From NCBI GenBank assembly GCA_003254905.1, contig QANU01001061.1, forward strand, positions 1 through 64,000: DNA of 64,000 nucleotides. Direction: 5' to 3'. Positions 21,400 through 32,652 of the stretch are shown one piece after another (position 1 is the first letter of the stretch; each line of letters begins with the position of its first letter). The stretch is from Nissolia schottii (lineage: Eukaryota > Streptophyta > Magnoliopsida > Fabales > Fabaceae). Both the position numbers and the translations under genes were made by a program. The notes under the pieces were generated by a model. It was not told the origin of the DNA, made no database searches, and saw nothing but the letters and a program-made list of their open reading frames with translations.

Positions 21400-22222
21400 C
21401 ATTTCCATTCGATAGCTTAGTTTACGCAACACCAGACTGATAACCAACAAATTAAACTAATATCACGTCCTCAATGACAAAAGTATCGCACGACGGATAA
21501 GATAGGGGAGAATGGATGAGAGAAGAGAATATGGTGCAGGCTTAGGAGGGTGGGGGAGGGGATTTTATAGTAATCGGCGAAGGAGTTACCATCGGCTAAA
21601 GCGGACGGTCACCAGGCAGTGAAAACGATTAATGGGAAAGTTGAACATTTTGGGAAATGGCCAATAAATATTTCTGAGACATTTTCCATCGATTTTAGCT
21701 GACGGTAATAAAAAATTTACGGTGTGTTGTTGGAAATTGGTGCGCCTTTTCCAATGCATTACTGTCGATTTTGAGAGACGGTAATGTGATTTACCGTTGG
21801 GGGATATAGCCAACGATAATTGGCTCATAAATGCTCGGTTTTAATTCGATGACCCGGTAGCCGTCGGGGTTGTAGATTTTGCCGACGGCATTACCGTTGG
21901 TTTTGGGCCGATAGTATTACCGTCGATTTTGGGCCGACGGTAATTTGGAGATGGTAATAGTCTGTTTTCTTGTGGTGTGTTGACATGACAGTTAACTTTG
22001 CCACGTGTCCATACAAAATGAACAAATGGCATTGCACGTGACCTTTCATGTGGCCAAGTTAACTACCATGTTTACAGTTAATGACCCAACTTGATGACAG
22101 AAACTAAAACCAAAAAAAACAAAAATTTTAGAGACACGATTTTCTAACAAAATTTTTTTAGGGGTAAAACACAAAATTTACAATTTTTTAAGGATTAAAA
22201 ATATATTTAACCCAAGTCTTTA

Positions 22223-22336
22223 ATATGTCGGTAGTGGTCCGTTGCCATTTGACACCATCCAACGGTGGTCCGTTAGTGATCCAATGTCGTTCATCAGTGG
22301 TCCATCACTTTTGGTAGTGGTCCAGTACATTCTGAT
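22223..22336. repeat. TGGTCCGTCRNT-type degenerate repeat, left part
   Basis: Loose repeats of GGTCCATC/GGTCCGTT continue on the far side of the next LTR at 31321-31560. The LTR therefore interrupts a pre-existing degenerate repeat block. Confidence 0.6.
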
Positions 22337-24236
22337 TGTAACACCCCACTTTTTCAGCTATACTGAGCACTGTCTCAGAATGCCTTTTTTCCCAGGACAC
22401 TTGGTCATTCGGCCATGTGTGTGTCGCCATTTCCTTTAAAACGGTAATCATGCCATTTGCCTCGTAATTTTCCATATTTCACTTGGAGAATTAAGACCCT
22501 TTCATTCAAGAATGAAAATGATTCATTTTCTTTCATTCCATTCATACACTAATCCTCTTTCACCTCCGTAAAGGCTTTGAAGAAGATCCTCTCTCTGACC
22601 TCTGACGGCTAGGTTTTGATGACAACAAGCAACATCAAAAAAAAGTAAGAAAAGGTCAAATCTGTCAAAGGTTCAAGTGTTTTTTTCCCTAGAGTCTAAT
22701 AGCTAGCACTTGTTTATTATATTATGGTTAATGGCTCATAAGGTTTTTACTCTAACAAGTAAAACACTTTACATAAAGGTAAAATCAATTAGCAACACTT
22801 CTGTAGGGTTAACAATGTAACACCTTAGGTTAGCAGCTTATGGTTAAGTCATAATCTGAGTCTGCTAGGTTTTTATCTGCTGTGTGGGAATATTGGTAGT
22901 CCCTAATTTATTTCGAAAAGTAGTTTAGTTAATTCAACATAAGAACCCATTTTTTTTTCTTTTTAAGGCAAGGTACGTTTTTAACGTTAAGTTAGAGCCA
23001 TGCGCGGGAACTATATCATAGGTTCCATAGAGACGAAAAATGGATAAACGATGAAGTCGTCCGGCATACATGTCCGTAAGTAAACATTATTATGAACAAC
23101 ACTTGAACAAGGTCCAACAGTTAGATATTTACATACATATCATAAAGTCATATATGCAACTGTACATATACAAAATACAAGTCTATACAGATCACATACT
23201 ACAAGTATTACTAAAAATATACATCCATAAGTAAAACAACTACAACTACTATCCAAAAATAGCAACGGGTCTGATGACAGGGTCGGTGGAAGGCATGGGT
23301 GGTAACGGCAGCAATCCTCATTCCTCGCTCTGGTCCATCGGAGCTGCCTCCTCAGCCCGGGGTGTCTCGAGTGTGTCTGGCTGGTCCCTAAAGGTGGTGG
23401 ATGGACCTGCCTCATCGCCGTGAGTATGTGGTGCAGGTCGACGGAGGTAGACTCTGGAAACTCTCATCTAGGCTCCACCTCGACACATCAGGGGTGTCGT
23501 TTGTAGTCTCTAGGAGGGTGGATCGATCTCCACGTCCTTCTCGTAGGGCGCAGTCTCCTCTGCCTCCTCCACAACGGGCTCGAGTACGACGGGTGCTGGG
23601 GGTACTACTCGAAGAGGGATAAGGCTGTGTATAACGCTGTAGGTCCAAATCTCAGCCTCCTCCCCTATCTCAGAATCCATGTGTCTATATATACTCCGCA
23701 GGATCCGCCGCTTCCTCGGCGGTGTACTCATCAGGATCACCTGAAGTCATAAGTGAGTGGGGGTGAGAACTGATAGTTCCCAGTGGATAACTATAGAGTC
23801 GTGGGGTCTGATTACTCAATTATGCTTCAGGCCACTCAGAAGATCTCTAAGTATTTATGCATCTAGACTCCCTACTAATTTTTATCTTGCCTAGAGTCCT
23901 GAGTAGCTTTATCTAATTACTAGGTGATGGGATCTCTAATCTTTACTTACCTAAGCATTCGCGCTTACTTACTTGACTCTCAGTGTTACTGTGACCGTCT
24001 CGTACGTGTCTCACGGACGGTTGACTCGATATATATTTTTATAGTTATGCACATATAATCATACAATTCTACAAGTACTACAGCAATATCATGCATGAGG
24101 GGACTTGGGGCTTCTCTTACGCGCCTATGGCTGCGTCCTTTCTCACTGCTGGATGCCATCGCTCCTATGTAGACTGGGATCGTCATCCCTTATCCAGATA
24201 CAACACGTGGTGCACTAGGAGTAAGGCTCATATGCA

Positions 24237-24415
24237 TCTGAACTTCGTGGACGACTTGCTCACTTACGTCTGAACTTCGTGGACGGCGTCCGCACTTCGT
24301 GGACAACTTTCTCTCATCTGCCTCTGAACTTCATGGATGACTTTACTACCTGAGTCTGAACTTCATGGACTGAATTTCTCTCTCTCATATGCCCGAACTT
24401 CGTGGACATCTTACC
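24237..24415. repeat. GAACTTCGTGGAC tandem repeat slot (minus-strand LTR)
   Basis: Seven or so copies of CTGAACTTCGTGGAC and variants occur with irregular spacing. The complement recurs at 34435-34605 and 43620-43770 in plus-strand LTRs, at the same relative position. Confidence 0.85.
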
Positions 24416-24902
24416 TGTCTTTTAAATGCCATGACATAAAAGCTCAAGCGCTCCTTACTTTCTTTTTTCTCGTCCGGGTGGAAACCCGCGTTCAGATCAT
24501 TATCTGCGTAACATAATCGTAACCCGGTCCGTCTTGCACGGCCGGGAAGGGGCTTGTCAGGTATGACGTGCCAAGAGAGGGATTTCCTATTACATAATTA
24601 TGTCATAACTTCGGGCTACTCCGACCCTCTATGGTCGGGCCCGTCTTTAGACTTAACTGGTTCCCTACATTAGATTACCGTCTTTGCACATTAGTTCATT
24701 TAATTCTAGTGATCTGTGGTTGCCCTAGCTCCTGTGGCAACACTACCTCAGGATGCATGCACTTCTTGGTACTTGAATTTTCTGATGTACTCATTGTCCT
24801 TAGGTGGCTTACAGTAATGCAGATGGGAGTATGCGGCTTTACAAACTAATCTCGGCATCTTGGCCACTTGGCCAAGGCTAAACAGCACCCTCTGGTTTTA
24901 GC

Positions 24903-25135
24903 CCGCTCAGCGTAACAGTCAGTCCGCTCAGCGATACTGGCCGCTCAGCGCAGTGACTTGTCCGCTCAGCTCGGTCCTAGCTCTCTAAGGTTCTGTGTCA
25001 GCCTTATCCAATCCGCGTGGCATCTAGGGACAACCGCTCAGCGCCGAGCCTTGACCCTTATTCCCCACGGTGGCTCCTAACGTGTCAAGCTCGGTGGCAG
25101 CCCAGGCCGCTCAGCGCCCAATATGGCCACTCAAC
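24903..25135. repeat. CGCTCAGCG cluster of solo LTR 22816-26135
   Basis: Five exact CGCTCAGCG copies (about 24904 to 25115) and decayed forms lie roughly 430-670 bp downstream of the TATA-like box in the LTR's transcription direction. Confidence 0.88.
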
Positions 25136-26195
25136 GCCCTGGACGCATTAGAACCTGTTTTTGTGAGTTTGGCCATCTTTCTTTGCATGCTTTCCTTGCT
25201 TTCTTACCATACTTTCTCAAGGTTATTTCGACATATTTCCATCCATTACAACCCACCAAAACCTAACCTAATATCTACATGCATAATCATTCCTAACCAT
25301 CACACTAACTAACATAAGCATACACAGACTCACATAAAATCAACCAAGAGCTCAAGAGCACCAAGGAGTGAGCAAAAGCCTAAGTTACCCACTTCCTTAG
25401 GGCTGGTTGGTGATGAAGATGATGGTGAGGAAGTGGTCCTCAAGTTCCTTACCCTGATGCAAGCTTCGGTGGGTCTCCAGTCAGCTCGATCACACGACGA
25501 ACGGACAGAGTTTCGGCTAGGTGTGAAAGTTTCCACCAAATTTTCTGCCACGGTTGGGCTACTTATAGCCACCATGCAGTCCCCAAAAATTACCTATTTG
25601 CCCTCCTTCAAATTTACAAAAATGCCCTTTCTTATTTTCTTATTTATTTAATTAATTACAAAGATAAATAAAAAGTCAAATCAATGAATAGTGAATGAAT
25701 AAAAAATTAATTACCCCAAGCCATCTGAATTCTCTCACGTGCTGCTCCAGAATTTCACTTTTTTTCGGTTCCGTTTCGCTCGTGTTTGATCACTCGTAGT
25801 GTCGGTACGTCGTGCACGGTCGTCCGAAAAAATATTCCGCTTATACCGTCGCAATCCCCTAATTTCCCTCTACCTAAGATTATTAAGAGTTCAAGGCATT
25901 TGTGAATTTTGCTCCGGAGGAGTATTTTCACAGATACCTTTTATGCATCGTAAAATTCCAACGGCAGACAGTCACAGTTCGGCTGTTTGCGAAACTTCCT
26001 ACCACCACTATCCCCATATCCTATGGGTATTTGACCTGTGGATTTTACATCCTAACCCTCCAATCCCCTGTTTTAGAGTTTAATTAATATCCATGCTGGG
26101 CGAATATTTCTCTATCAGGAAAGCGGGATGTTACAAACAACACTTGGAAAACACTTACAGCAATTAAAAATTTGAAAATTTGGTAAATGCTGTGT

Positions 26196-26306
26196 GTACA
26201 ATCGATTACACACTCGTGGTAATCAATTACCACCACTCAAATTTTGAATTTTGGTAACGGTTATGAGTGTAATCGATTACCACAGTTGGTTAATCAATTA
26301 CATGCA
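26196..26306. repeat. TAATCGATTA / TAATCAATTA palindrome array in the copia LTR
   Basis: AATCGATTAC occurs at about 26203 and 26271, with TAATCAATTAC variants at about 26221 and 26292. They lie 90-200 bp upstream of the TATA box CCTATATAAG. Confidence 0.75.
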
Positions 26307-26390
26307 CGAACTGATGTGTTTTTTTTTATGAATCATTGTGTTGTTTGGCATTTGGAAGCCATGGCACTACTTCACGAAAAGGAACCTATG

Positions 26391-26400
26391 CCTATATAAG
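26391..26400 (+). promoter_or_regulatory. TATA box of the copia LTR
   Basis: CCTATATAAG lies downstream of the TAATCGATTA palindrome array and upstream of the R-U5-like tail. Confidence 0.55.
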
Positions 26401-27055
26401 TGCCAAATTCGTGCAAACTCTTACACCAATCCAGAACTACAATCTTTCATCATAAATCACAAAGTTCTAACTTATTTTCAAGTTTATTTTCAATCCAAAT
26501 CTCAGAAAGCCTTTGAGCCTTAATTGTCATATCTGAAGTGCCCTCTATTTAGGACTATCCAACCCTGAGTTTTAGGATTGATATAAGCCATTGTAAATTA
26601 CTTCTTCAATCATTGTAATTGTTGTTGTAAGCACCGTAATGTTCTGTGTAATTCTGATTTTCACCGTAGAGTTCGGTGAAGGCATTGTGTAACCAGGGGA
26701 ACGGGTTTGTTCTCTTGAAGTTATCAGTGTAAGTGCCTCGGTTGTGAGGTTGTACACAACACGAGTTTACATAGTGGAAAATCCCTGAATCAGGACGGGG
26801 GACTGGACGTAGCCTTTAGTGGTTTGAAGGTGAACCAGGATAAATCTTTCAGTGTGATATTCTCTATCCCTACACTCTTTACTTACAACAATTTATCTTT
26901 CCGTTGCATTATCAATTTCAAGTATTTTGATCATTGCTGTTCATTGGGTTAAATTATAAGAATTAGGGTTTGAAACCATTTCCTTCAACAAAGACCCAAA
27001 ATTGTTAAAAAATCGAGTGAAACCCAATTCACCCCCTCTTAGGTTTCTATCTGTA

Positions 27056-28200
27056 GTTACAAAGGCAAAACTCATCGAGAGAACAATAAGAATGCCTCTA
27101 CAAGCTCCTTCTCTCAAATACATTTTAGTTTCCCTTGTAAGTTAGAAGCCCCATACCCTGCCATTCAAAGCCAATTACCATGAAAGTGAACGCATTTCCC
27201 TTTAAGTTGTCCTCTGAAAATTCTTTAAGTTTCCAAGTCGTTTTCTTGAAAACCTTCTTGTTCTTTCTTTAGCTGATGCCTCCAAATCACTACCTTGTTC
27301 ATTTCTTATTCATGATTTTACATTGAAATGGTTTGAAGATCAATAGAGAAAATAATTCTCTAAGTCTCACTGAACTTAACCGAGAACTTTCCCTTATGTT
27401 GACTGCAAGCCAAATTCTCAGATGGAAATCTTGTAATTCCCACATCGACATATTCACCATCTATCCCTCACTCTCTCATCCTTCTGCTGCCACTGTCACT
27501 TCCTTTCTTTTGAAGAAAATTCTCAAGAGAACTCTTCTTTTCCTTCACGAATGGCGTAACGAACCCACGCATGTGACGTGACATCGTCACTTCTTCACCA
27601 TATGTTGGACAAACTCCACCTTTCTTTAAAACTAGAGATTTGAAAGAAAACACATATACGTCCATCGTCCCCATAATAAATGAAACCCCAATTTGCCTAC
27701 TTTCCTTTTATTCAGTGATGCCTATGCATCCGAAAACTTACATTATAGTTTCCTTGTTATTGGAACAAAAGCCCACCGAAGCGTGAAACATTTATGAATT
27801 CCTTTAACACCTCTCACGTTAAAACATTTCCCTGAGCCTTTGGTTGCCAGATAAACCTCAATGAGTCCCGTTGGCCAATCGCTGGCCTCAGTAACCATAT
27901 ATTTGTGCCTAAATTACCAAGGAATGTCTTGGAGTAGATTCACATGTCATTCCAAGATTCTTAAACACCCTTATTTCACCTTAGAGTCATTCCAAAAAAG
28001 AATGTGTTCTTTTTTTTTAACTAGAGTAACCGTGCGTTACGTGCGATTTTCTAGAACTCGAACCCGTTTTTCTTTTCACATCAAGTATTTTAAGGGTAAA
28101 ATATATGTATTAAAACATATTTTGGAGATAATTATTAATTTTACCTCTTTTTTATTTATTTTATTTTTTAGGATCAAAACGTCTCTTTTTGGGCCTCGAA
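27056..28200. other. Unassigned sequence, probably part of the interrupted LTR
   Basis: I recognise no domain or RNA in this stretch. It should belong to the U3 part of the LTR spanning 22337-31315, but I could not match it to another copy. It has several short meaningless frames. Confidence 0.35.
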
Positions 28201-28217
28201 ACGACTTGAATTGCGAC

Positions 28218-28320
28218 TGAAAACTCTATGTGACACCCGTTAGTCACCACACATGCATGACGACACATGGTGTGACACGTGTCACCACGCATGTGACCCT
28301 TTTCTCCACTTGACCACACG
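28218..28320. repeat. GTGACACGTGTCAC-type palindrome cluster
   Basis: It contains the perfect palindrome GTGACACGTGTCAC near 28271 and near-palindromic ACACATGCATG and CGCATGTG segments. It is upstream in an LTR that lacks the CGCTCAGCG motif. Confidence 0.5.
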
Positions 28321-29190
28321 GCCAGATTTGGAGAGCTGAAGGCAATAAAATTGCCTTAATTTCCCAAGCAATTAACAAAGAAAGAAAACAAGATAAAAGG
28401 AAGCTTGTGCACCTTTTTCTCCCAAATTAAGCTTCATTTAATTTTCTTTCTCATAAAAATAAAAGTGAAGAGCAGAAATCACATCTCCTTCTTCTCATCT
28501 CATCACTACGAATTGGGCTACCATTACCAAGCCACCACCATCAAGATTTTTCATCCTCCATAGCCACCACATCAAGCTCCCCACTGCCACCATCACTTCC
28601 ATTTCCATCATCATCTCTTCATCACCTGCTCATCCTTATCATCTTCATCATAATCATTCTTCCATCACCATATCTTTCATCATCTAAGCCGACACCATCT
28701 TCATCCAAGCCACAACCACCAACATGCATGCACCACTGGCCGCCATTGTCTCTCCATTCGGTCCTCAAGGAAGACAACTTCTCCTACGTTATTTCATCAT
28801 CAAATTCGAGATTCATTCTTCAATTTATCAAGGAAAAATGAGTCTCAAAGGGAAGGGAAAAGCAAGGAGGTCTGAGAGCTTAGGTGGGCTTCCTGGCCCC
28901 GCAGGAAACAAGGTTTCATCTTCAGGAGAAAGGCTAAGATTCCTCAACCTTTTTCTCTAATTTCTTTTTTGATGAAATCTGAACTGTTTGCATGTTTGAA
29001 GGCTGTGTTTGAATGATTTGATTTCGTCTTGGTTGAGAAAATTGATTGGGGAAAATGCATGCAAGAATTTTAGCTAGGATTACTAGAGAAATTTTTGGGG
29101 AATTTGGGGAGCTGTTCGGTTTTGGGGTTAAAATTCATGAAGGGGTTTTAAATTTGAAAAATTAACCTCGTTTTTTAAATCTACACAAAA

Positions 29191-29308
29191 AATTGAGTGG
29201 GAGTGTTAAGTTTCAAAATTTTTGGAACCCTCGACGAATTTTTCAATTAAATTGAGTGGGAGTGTTAAGTTTCAAAATTTTTGGAACCCTAGACGAATTT
29301 TTCAATTA
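29191..29308 (+). repeat. 59-bp exact-period tandem duplication
   Basis: Two units start at 29191 and 29250 with AATTGAGTGGGAGTG. They are identical except for one base (CCTCGACG versus CCTAGACG), and a partial third unit follows at 29309. Confidence 0.92.
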
Positions 29309-29929
29309 AATTGAGTAAAATGACATTTTCGGGTAAAAGGACAAAACGGGAATTTTGGAGATTTGGGTTAAAAATATGGGTTTATTATCAAGAAAAATGA
29401 GTTTAGGGCTATCAAAAACCTTTGGGTGGAGGTCCTTTGGGCTTTTGATAACTAAAATTTTCAAGAAAATCGGGAATTTTAGGTAACATGGAAATTATGC
29501 GAGTTTTGAAGGTAATGAGGGAATTTAAGGAAAGATATGAAAATCAAATTAAGAAGAAAGAAAGCGACTAGAACCAAATCGAATTATTCCAAACTAGGAG
29601 TTTCCTGGTCGTAAGGGAGACGACCGAGTGAAACTTATGAACTTTCCCTATCTTGTGTCGTAGAAATGTATACGAATAAATGTTTGAATTATATGCTTGC
29701 TGTATCTGCTATATGTTATATTTGAACGTTGACATACATCATGAGGAATTAAATGTTGCTAACTAGGAGAGTTAGGTGACCTTAGGTTAGAGCGCTAGAT
29801 AATTTAACGCTAAGTTGGAAAGATAATAAATGAATCTTAGAATTAAATGAGACTTTAGGTAGGTTTTCGGACAAATCGACTCGATATACCCTAGAAAATG
29901 ATTACACATAAGATGGTCTAGAAATCCCA

Positions 29930-30105
29930 CTCTCGGCAATCCCTTTGACGTCCAATATCTGGCGGCAAGGCGGTCAAATGGTGGCAAATCCCTTCAACGT
30001 CCAATATCGGCAAGGCAGTCACATGATGACAATCCCTTCAACGTTCGATATGCATTAGTAAGGCAGTCACCTGAGGGCAATCCCTTCAACGTATGATGTG
30101 GGATG
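29930..30105 (+). repeat. Four-copy tandem repeat (AATCCCTTCAACGT units)
   Basis: Units of roughly 45-55 bp contain GGCAATCCCTTCAACGTCC and AAGGCAGTCAC. They occupy the tandem-repeat slot of the 22337-31315 LTR. Confidence 0.8.
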
Positions 30106-30960
30106 GATAATTCAAAAATGATTAGGAAATCCCCTTTTGGCACATCTCAGGACAGCCCCTTAACATCTCACAAGGGATAGTTACGTTAAGAAGCAAAGTT
30201 AACCTATGGCATAAACATATCTCGTTTTCTGAACTTAAACCTTTCACATATGTAACTCACGAATACCATGCATGCGGGGGCTAATGGGGATCCTCTTAGG
30301 TGCCTGTCAGGGTTTCCATTGGGTCACATGCTTCTTTCAAGTTTTCGTAAAGTACAAGCAAATGTGACCTAGCATCACGAGATGTTTACCCGTTTAAGAT
30401 GAGAAAGTAGGAAATACAAGATTAGTTTCCCCTTGTCACTTAGTATATAGATAAAGCTTCTCAGGACTAGTATGGACTAAAATGAATTAGGGCGTCTTAG
30501 CTTTTTTTAAAATTTATAATCTCGAGACCCCCTGAGCAGTAGAACCATAAGTAAATTTAAAGAGAAAGTCGTTCCCACAGGATTCCGACTGAGGACGTAT
30601 GTTCTCACCCATATTTACTTAAGGTTACAGGGCAACATGGAATGTTTTAAGGGAATCGCAGAGTCCGGAACCTACACTCGCATGTGAGAGTTGACCCACT
30701 TCGAAGGCCTCGAAACGAGGATGCTAAAGATCATAGGAGGGGAAGTCACTGAGCAGATGTTACGGCAAAGTCAACCTTCGATAATAACAGGAATAGGAAG
30801 CATCACTTCCAAGTTCTGAACATTACATAGGGCAGGCAACTATCGTGGCGAGAAAATGGTCCATTAGAACTAGCCCTGTGCATATGTGTTAGTTTTTCTT
30901 TTGCCACATGGGACGGTAGGGGTATCTACACTATAGGTTCCATGTGTAGCTATACTTGAT

Positions 30961-30967
30961 GTATATA

Positions 30968-31000
<33 letters not shown>

Positions 31001-31001
31001 T
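30961..31001. repeat. (TG)n/(TA)n microsatellite
   Basis: A TG run is followed directly by a TA run inside the LTR. Confidence 0.9.
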
Positions 31002-31320
31002 TATTTGAGACATATGTAAACCTTGGACCACTTGGTATGTATATATCGTGAAAATGAATATATGTTAACCATGCCTTTGAAATGTCCCCTCAAGCGTATG
31101 AGTTTTCCTTAGTTTGCATAATTCTTTGTGACACGAGTACGGCTCACATTTGCATAACCAAGAATTTGTAAAACAAAGAAAAGTTTTAAATTGGTCCATA
31201 TTTTTCGTAAAAATTGTATTTTCAAAAGTAAGTCTAAAAATAATTCACTCAAAAAGTAACAAACTAGTGAGCATTACTTATGACTTAAGCGTAAGTAACT
31301 AGCTAGGGTGTTACATTGAT

Positions 31321-31964
31321 GGTGATCATGTGTCGTACGACGATGGTCCATCGCCGTCCATCAATAGCTCATTGCCGTTTGGCGGTGATCCAGTGTTCGC
31401 CATTAGTTGTCCAATGTCAGTCATCAGTAGTGTAGCGTCGATCATTGATGGTTCATTGTCAATTAATGTGGTGGTCGAGCATCGATCACAACGGTTTGTT
31501 GATAGGTAGCAGTGGTGAATCGATAGATGGTCGTTGGCTGAGAGTGATTTAGCATTGTGATTGTCAAGGAATATGAAGTTTGAAGATAATTCGATCTTTT
31601 CATAATTTAAAACATTCTAATTTTATGAGAATCCAACAATCTCATGAGGAGAGGTAGGAAATGAAAATGGGACAACTGAAACTTTGTTTTAAACTTTGAA
31701 TCAAATATAAAAATATTGCATTCTCATTATTACATTCCATATAAATAGATTCCAGGAGCCACTCACTTCTTAGAGTGTTATTCTTTTTTTTCAATAAGCT
31801 AAAAATGCTCAAATCTAATGAAAAAGGGAGGAGCAAGAACGGGGACAACATGAAGCTACCCAACAACATAAAAATACTAATTAATAGGAGCGTGCTCCAG
31901 TCGACTGGGTCTGCTTCATGTCCAATTTGGTCCTTGGTCAAAAGTTGCAAGCTANGCGGCGGTC
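31321..31964. other. Degenerate GGTCCATC repeat, right part, then unassigned sequence to an N
   Basis: 31321-31560 continues the block seen at 22223-22336. 31561-31956 has no recognisable feature. An unresolved base at 31957 directly precedes the rearranged LTR copy. Confidence 0.5.
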
Positions 31965-32130
31965 ACCTAATGGGTACATGTAGGGAAAGAAGGATGTGCC
32001 CCGATGGAAACCCTAACAGGCACATAAGAGGATCCTCATTAGCCTCCACATGCATGGTATTCATGAGTTACATATGTGAAAGGTTTAAGTTCAGAAAACG
32101 AGATATGTTTATTCCATAGGGCAAACACTA
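31965..32130 (-). repeat. Inverted copy of 30180-30330
   Basis: The complement of the upstream LTR segment, including ATGCATGGTATTC and GTTCAGAAAACGAGATATG, is present here. It is followed immediately by a direct copy of the adjoining segment. Confidence 0.85.
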
Positions 32131-32139
32131 TGTGATTCG

Positions 32140-32652
32140 GTATCACGAGTATTTCTTTCAAGTTTTCGTAAAGTACGAGCAAACGTGACCTAGCATCACG
32201 AGATGTTTACGCGTTTAAGATTAGAAAGTAGGTGATACAATATTAGTTTGCCCTCATCACTTAGTATATAGATAAAGCTTCTCAGGACTAGTATGGACTA
32301 AAATGAATTAGGGCGTCTTAGCTTTTTTTTTTTTTTAATTTATAATCTAGAGACCCCCTGAGCGCCATAACCATAAGTGAATTTAAAGAGAAATTCGTTC
32401 CCACAGGATTCCGAATGAGGATGTATGTTCTCACCCATATTTACTTATGGTTACAGGGCAACATGGAATGTTGTAAGGGAACCGCAGAGACTCGCATGTG
32501 AGAGTTAACCCCACTTCGGAGGCCTCGAAACGAGGATGCTAAAGATCATAGGAGGCGAAGTCACTAGGAAGATGTTACGGCAAAGTCAACCTTCAACAAT
32601 AACAGGAATGGGGAGCATCACTTCCAAGTTTTGAACATTATGTAGGGTAGGC
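32140..32652 (+). repeat. Direct copy of 30320-30835
   Basis: About 500 bp match in the same orientation, for example GACTAGTATGGACTAAAATG at 30469 and 32286. The copy ends where the next LTR starts, at 32653. Confidence 0.9.

Larger units (their letters stand above)
20640..21976. repeat. Right subterminal repeat region of the CACTA element
   Basis: More than ten copies of TTACCGTCGG-like and CCGACGGTAAT-like motifs occur in both orientations, densest at 20640-21060 and 21680-21960. Two foldbacks lie between the two dense zones (21100-21399). Confidence 0.75.
748..21977. mobile_element. CACTA (En/Spm-type) DNA transposon, non-autonomous, carrying nested retrotransposons
   Basis: The left end reads CACTACAAGAAAATA from 748. 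The right end, read on the minus strand from 21977, is CACCACAAGAAAACA, so 13 of 15 terminal bases match. Both ends are flanked by the 3-bp duplication TGT (745-747 and 21978-21980), the size expected for CACTA elements. Variants of TTACCGTCGG and CCGACGGTAA are dense just inside each end, as expected for CACTA subterminal transposase-binding repeats. The element's own sequence is only about 3.7 kb (748-2050 and 19593-21977); the rest is nested insertions. I see no transposase domain, so it is probably non-autonomous or deleted. Confidence 0.88.
613..22213. mobile_element. Outermost MITE/Mutator-like element with long TIRs, split by the CACTA insertion
   Basis: The left arm (613-744) begins GAGTTAAATATGTTTTTG. 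The right arm (about 22078-22213) is its inverted complement and ends in ATATATTTAACCC, with matching stretches that include the TTTGTGTTTTACCC block and the CAAGTTGGGT block. The arms match over about 130 bp. Flanking 9-mers AATTTTTTA (604-612) and AAGTCTTTA (22214-22222) agree at 7 of 9 positions, which fits an old 9-bp Mutator-type target duplication. Without the CACTA insert the element would be only about 370 bp with no coding capacity. I recall this terminal sequence as frequent in legume genomes; the family assignment is inference. Confidence 0.7.
22816..26135 (-). mobile_element. Solo LTR of a Tekay-like element (TSD AACAA)
   Basis: 3320 bp from TGTAACACCT to GGGATGTTACA, flanked by perfect AACAA duplications (22811-22815 and 26136-26140), with no internal domain. 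On the minus strand it carries the conserved U3 box (about 25820), a TATA-like GGCTATAAGTAG (about 25560), the CGCTCAGCG cluster, the GAACTTCGTGGAC tandem repeat and the GTTCTCACC core. It probably arose by recombination between the two LTRs of one element. Confidence 0.93.
22604..27055 (+). mobile_element. Copia (Maximus/SIRE-like) LTR, split by a solo LTR
   Basis: The left part has GGTTTTGATGACAACAAGC. The right part has a TATA box CCTATATAAG at 26391, palindromic TAATCGATTA-type motifs, GGGGGACTGGACGTAGCC and AACCAGGATAAA near 26800, and a tail AATTCACCCCCTCTTAGG near 27030. This order recalls the LTRs of legume Maximus/SIRE copia elements. Exact ends and a target duplication are not clear to me, and no primer site or pol sequence adjoins it. 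Confidence 0.6.
22337..31315 (+). mobile_element. Plus-strand Tekay-like LTR (probably solo), interrupted by two nested LTRs
   Basis: It begins TGTAACACCCCAC at 22337 and ends GGTGTTACA at 31315. The flanks CTGAT (22332-22336) and TTGAT (31316-31320) differ at one base, and the same degenerate repeat continues on both sides. Subtracting the nested copia LTR and its insert leaves about 4.5 kb, similar to other LTRs here. No primer site or coding domain is visible, so it reads as an old solo LTR. Confidence 0.65.

Noticed and set aside
22573..27060. AAGGC near 22573 and 27056 as the target duplication of the copia LTR
   Set aside because: The sequence just inside the left copy does not begin with TG, and several other short matches are equally good, so the ends stay undefined.
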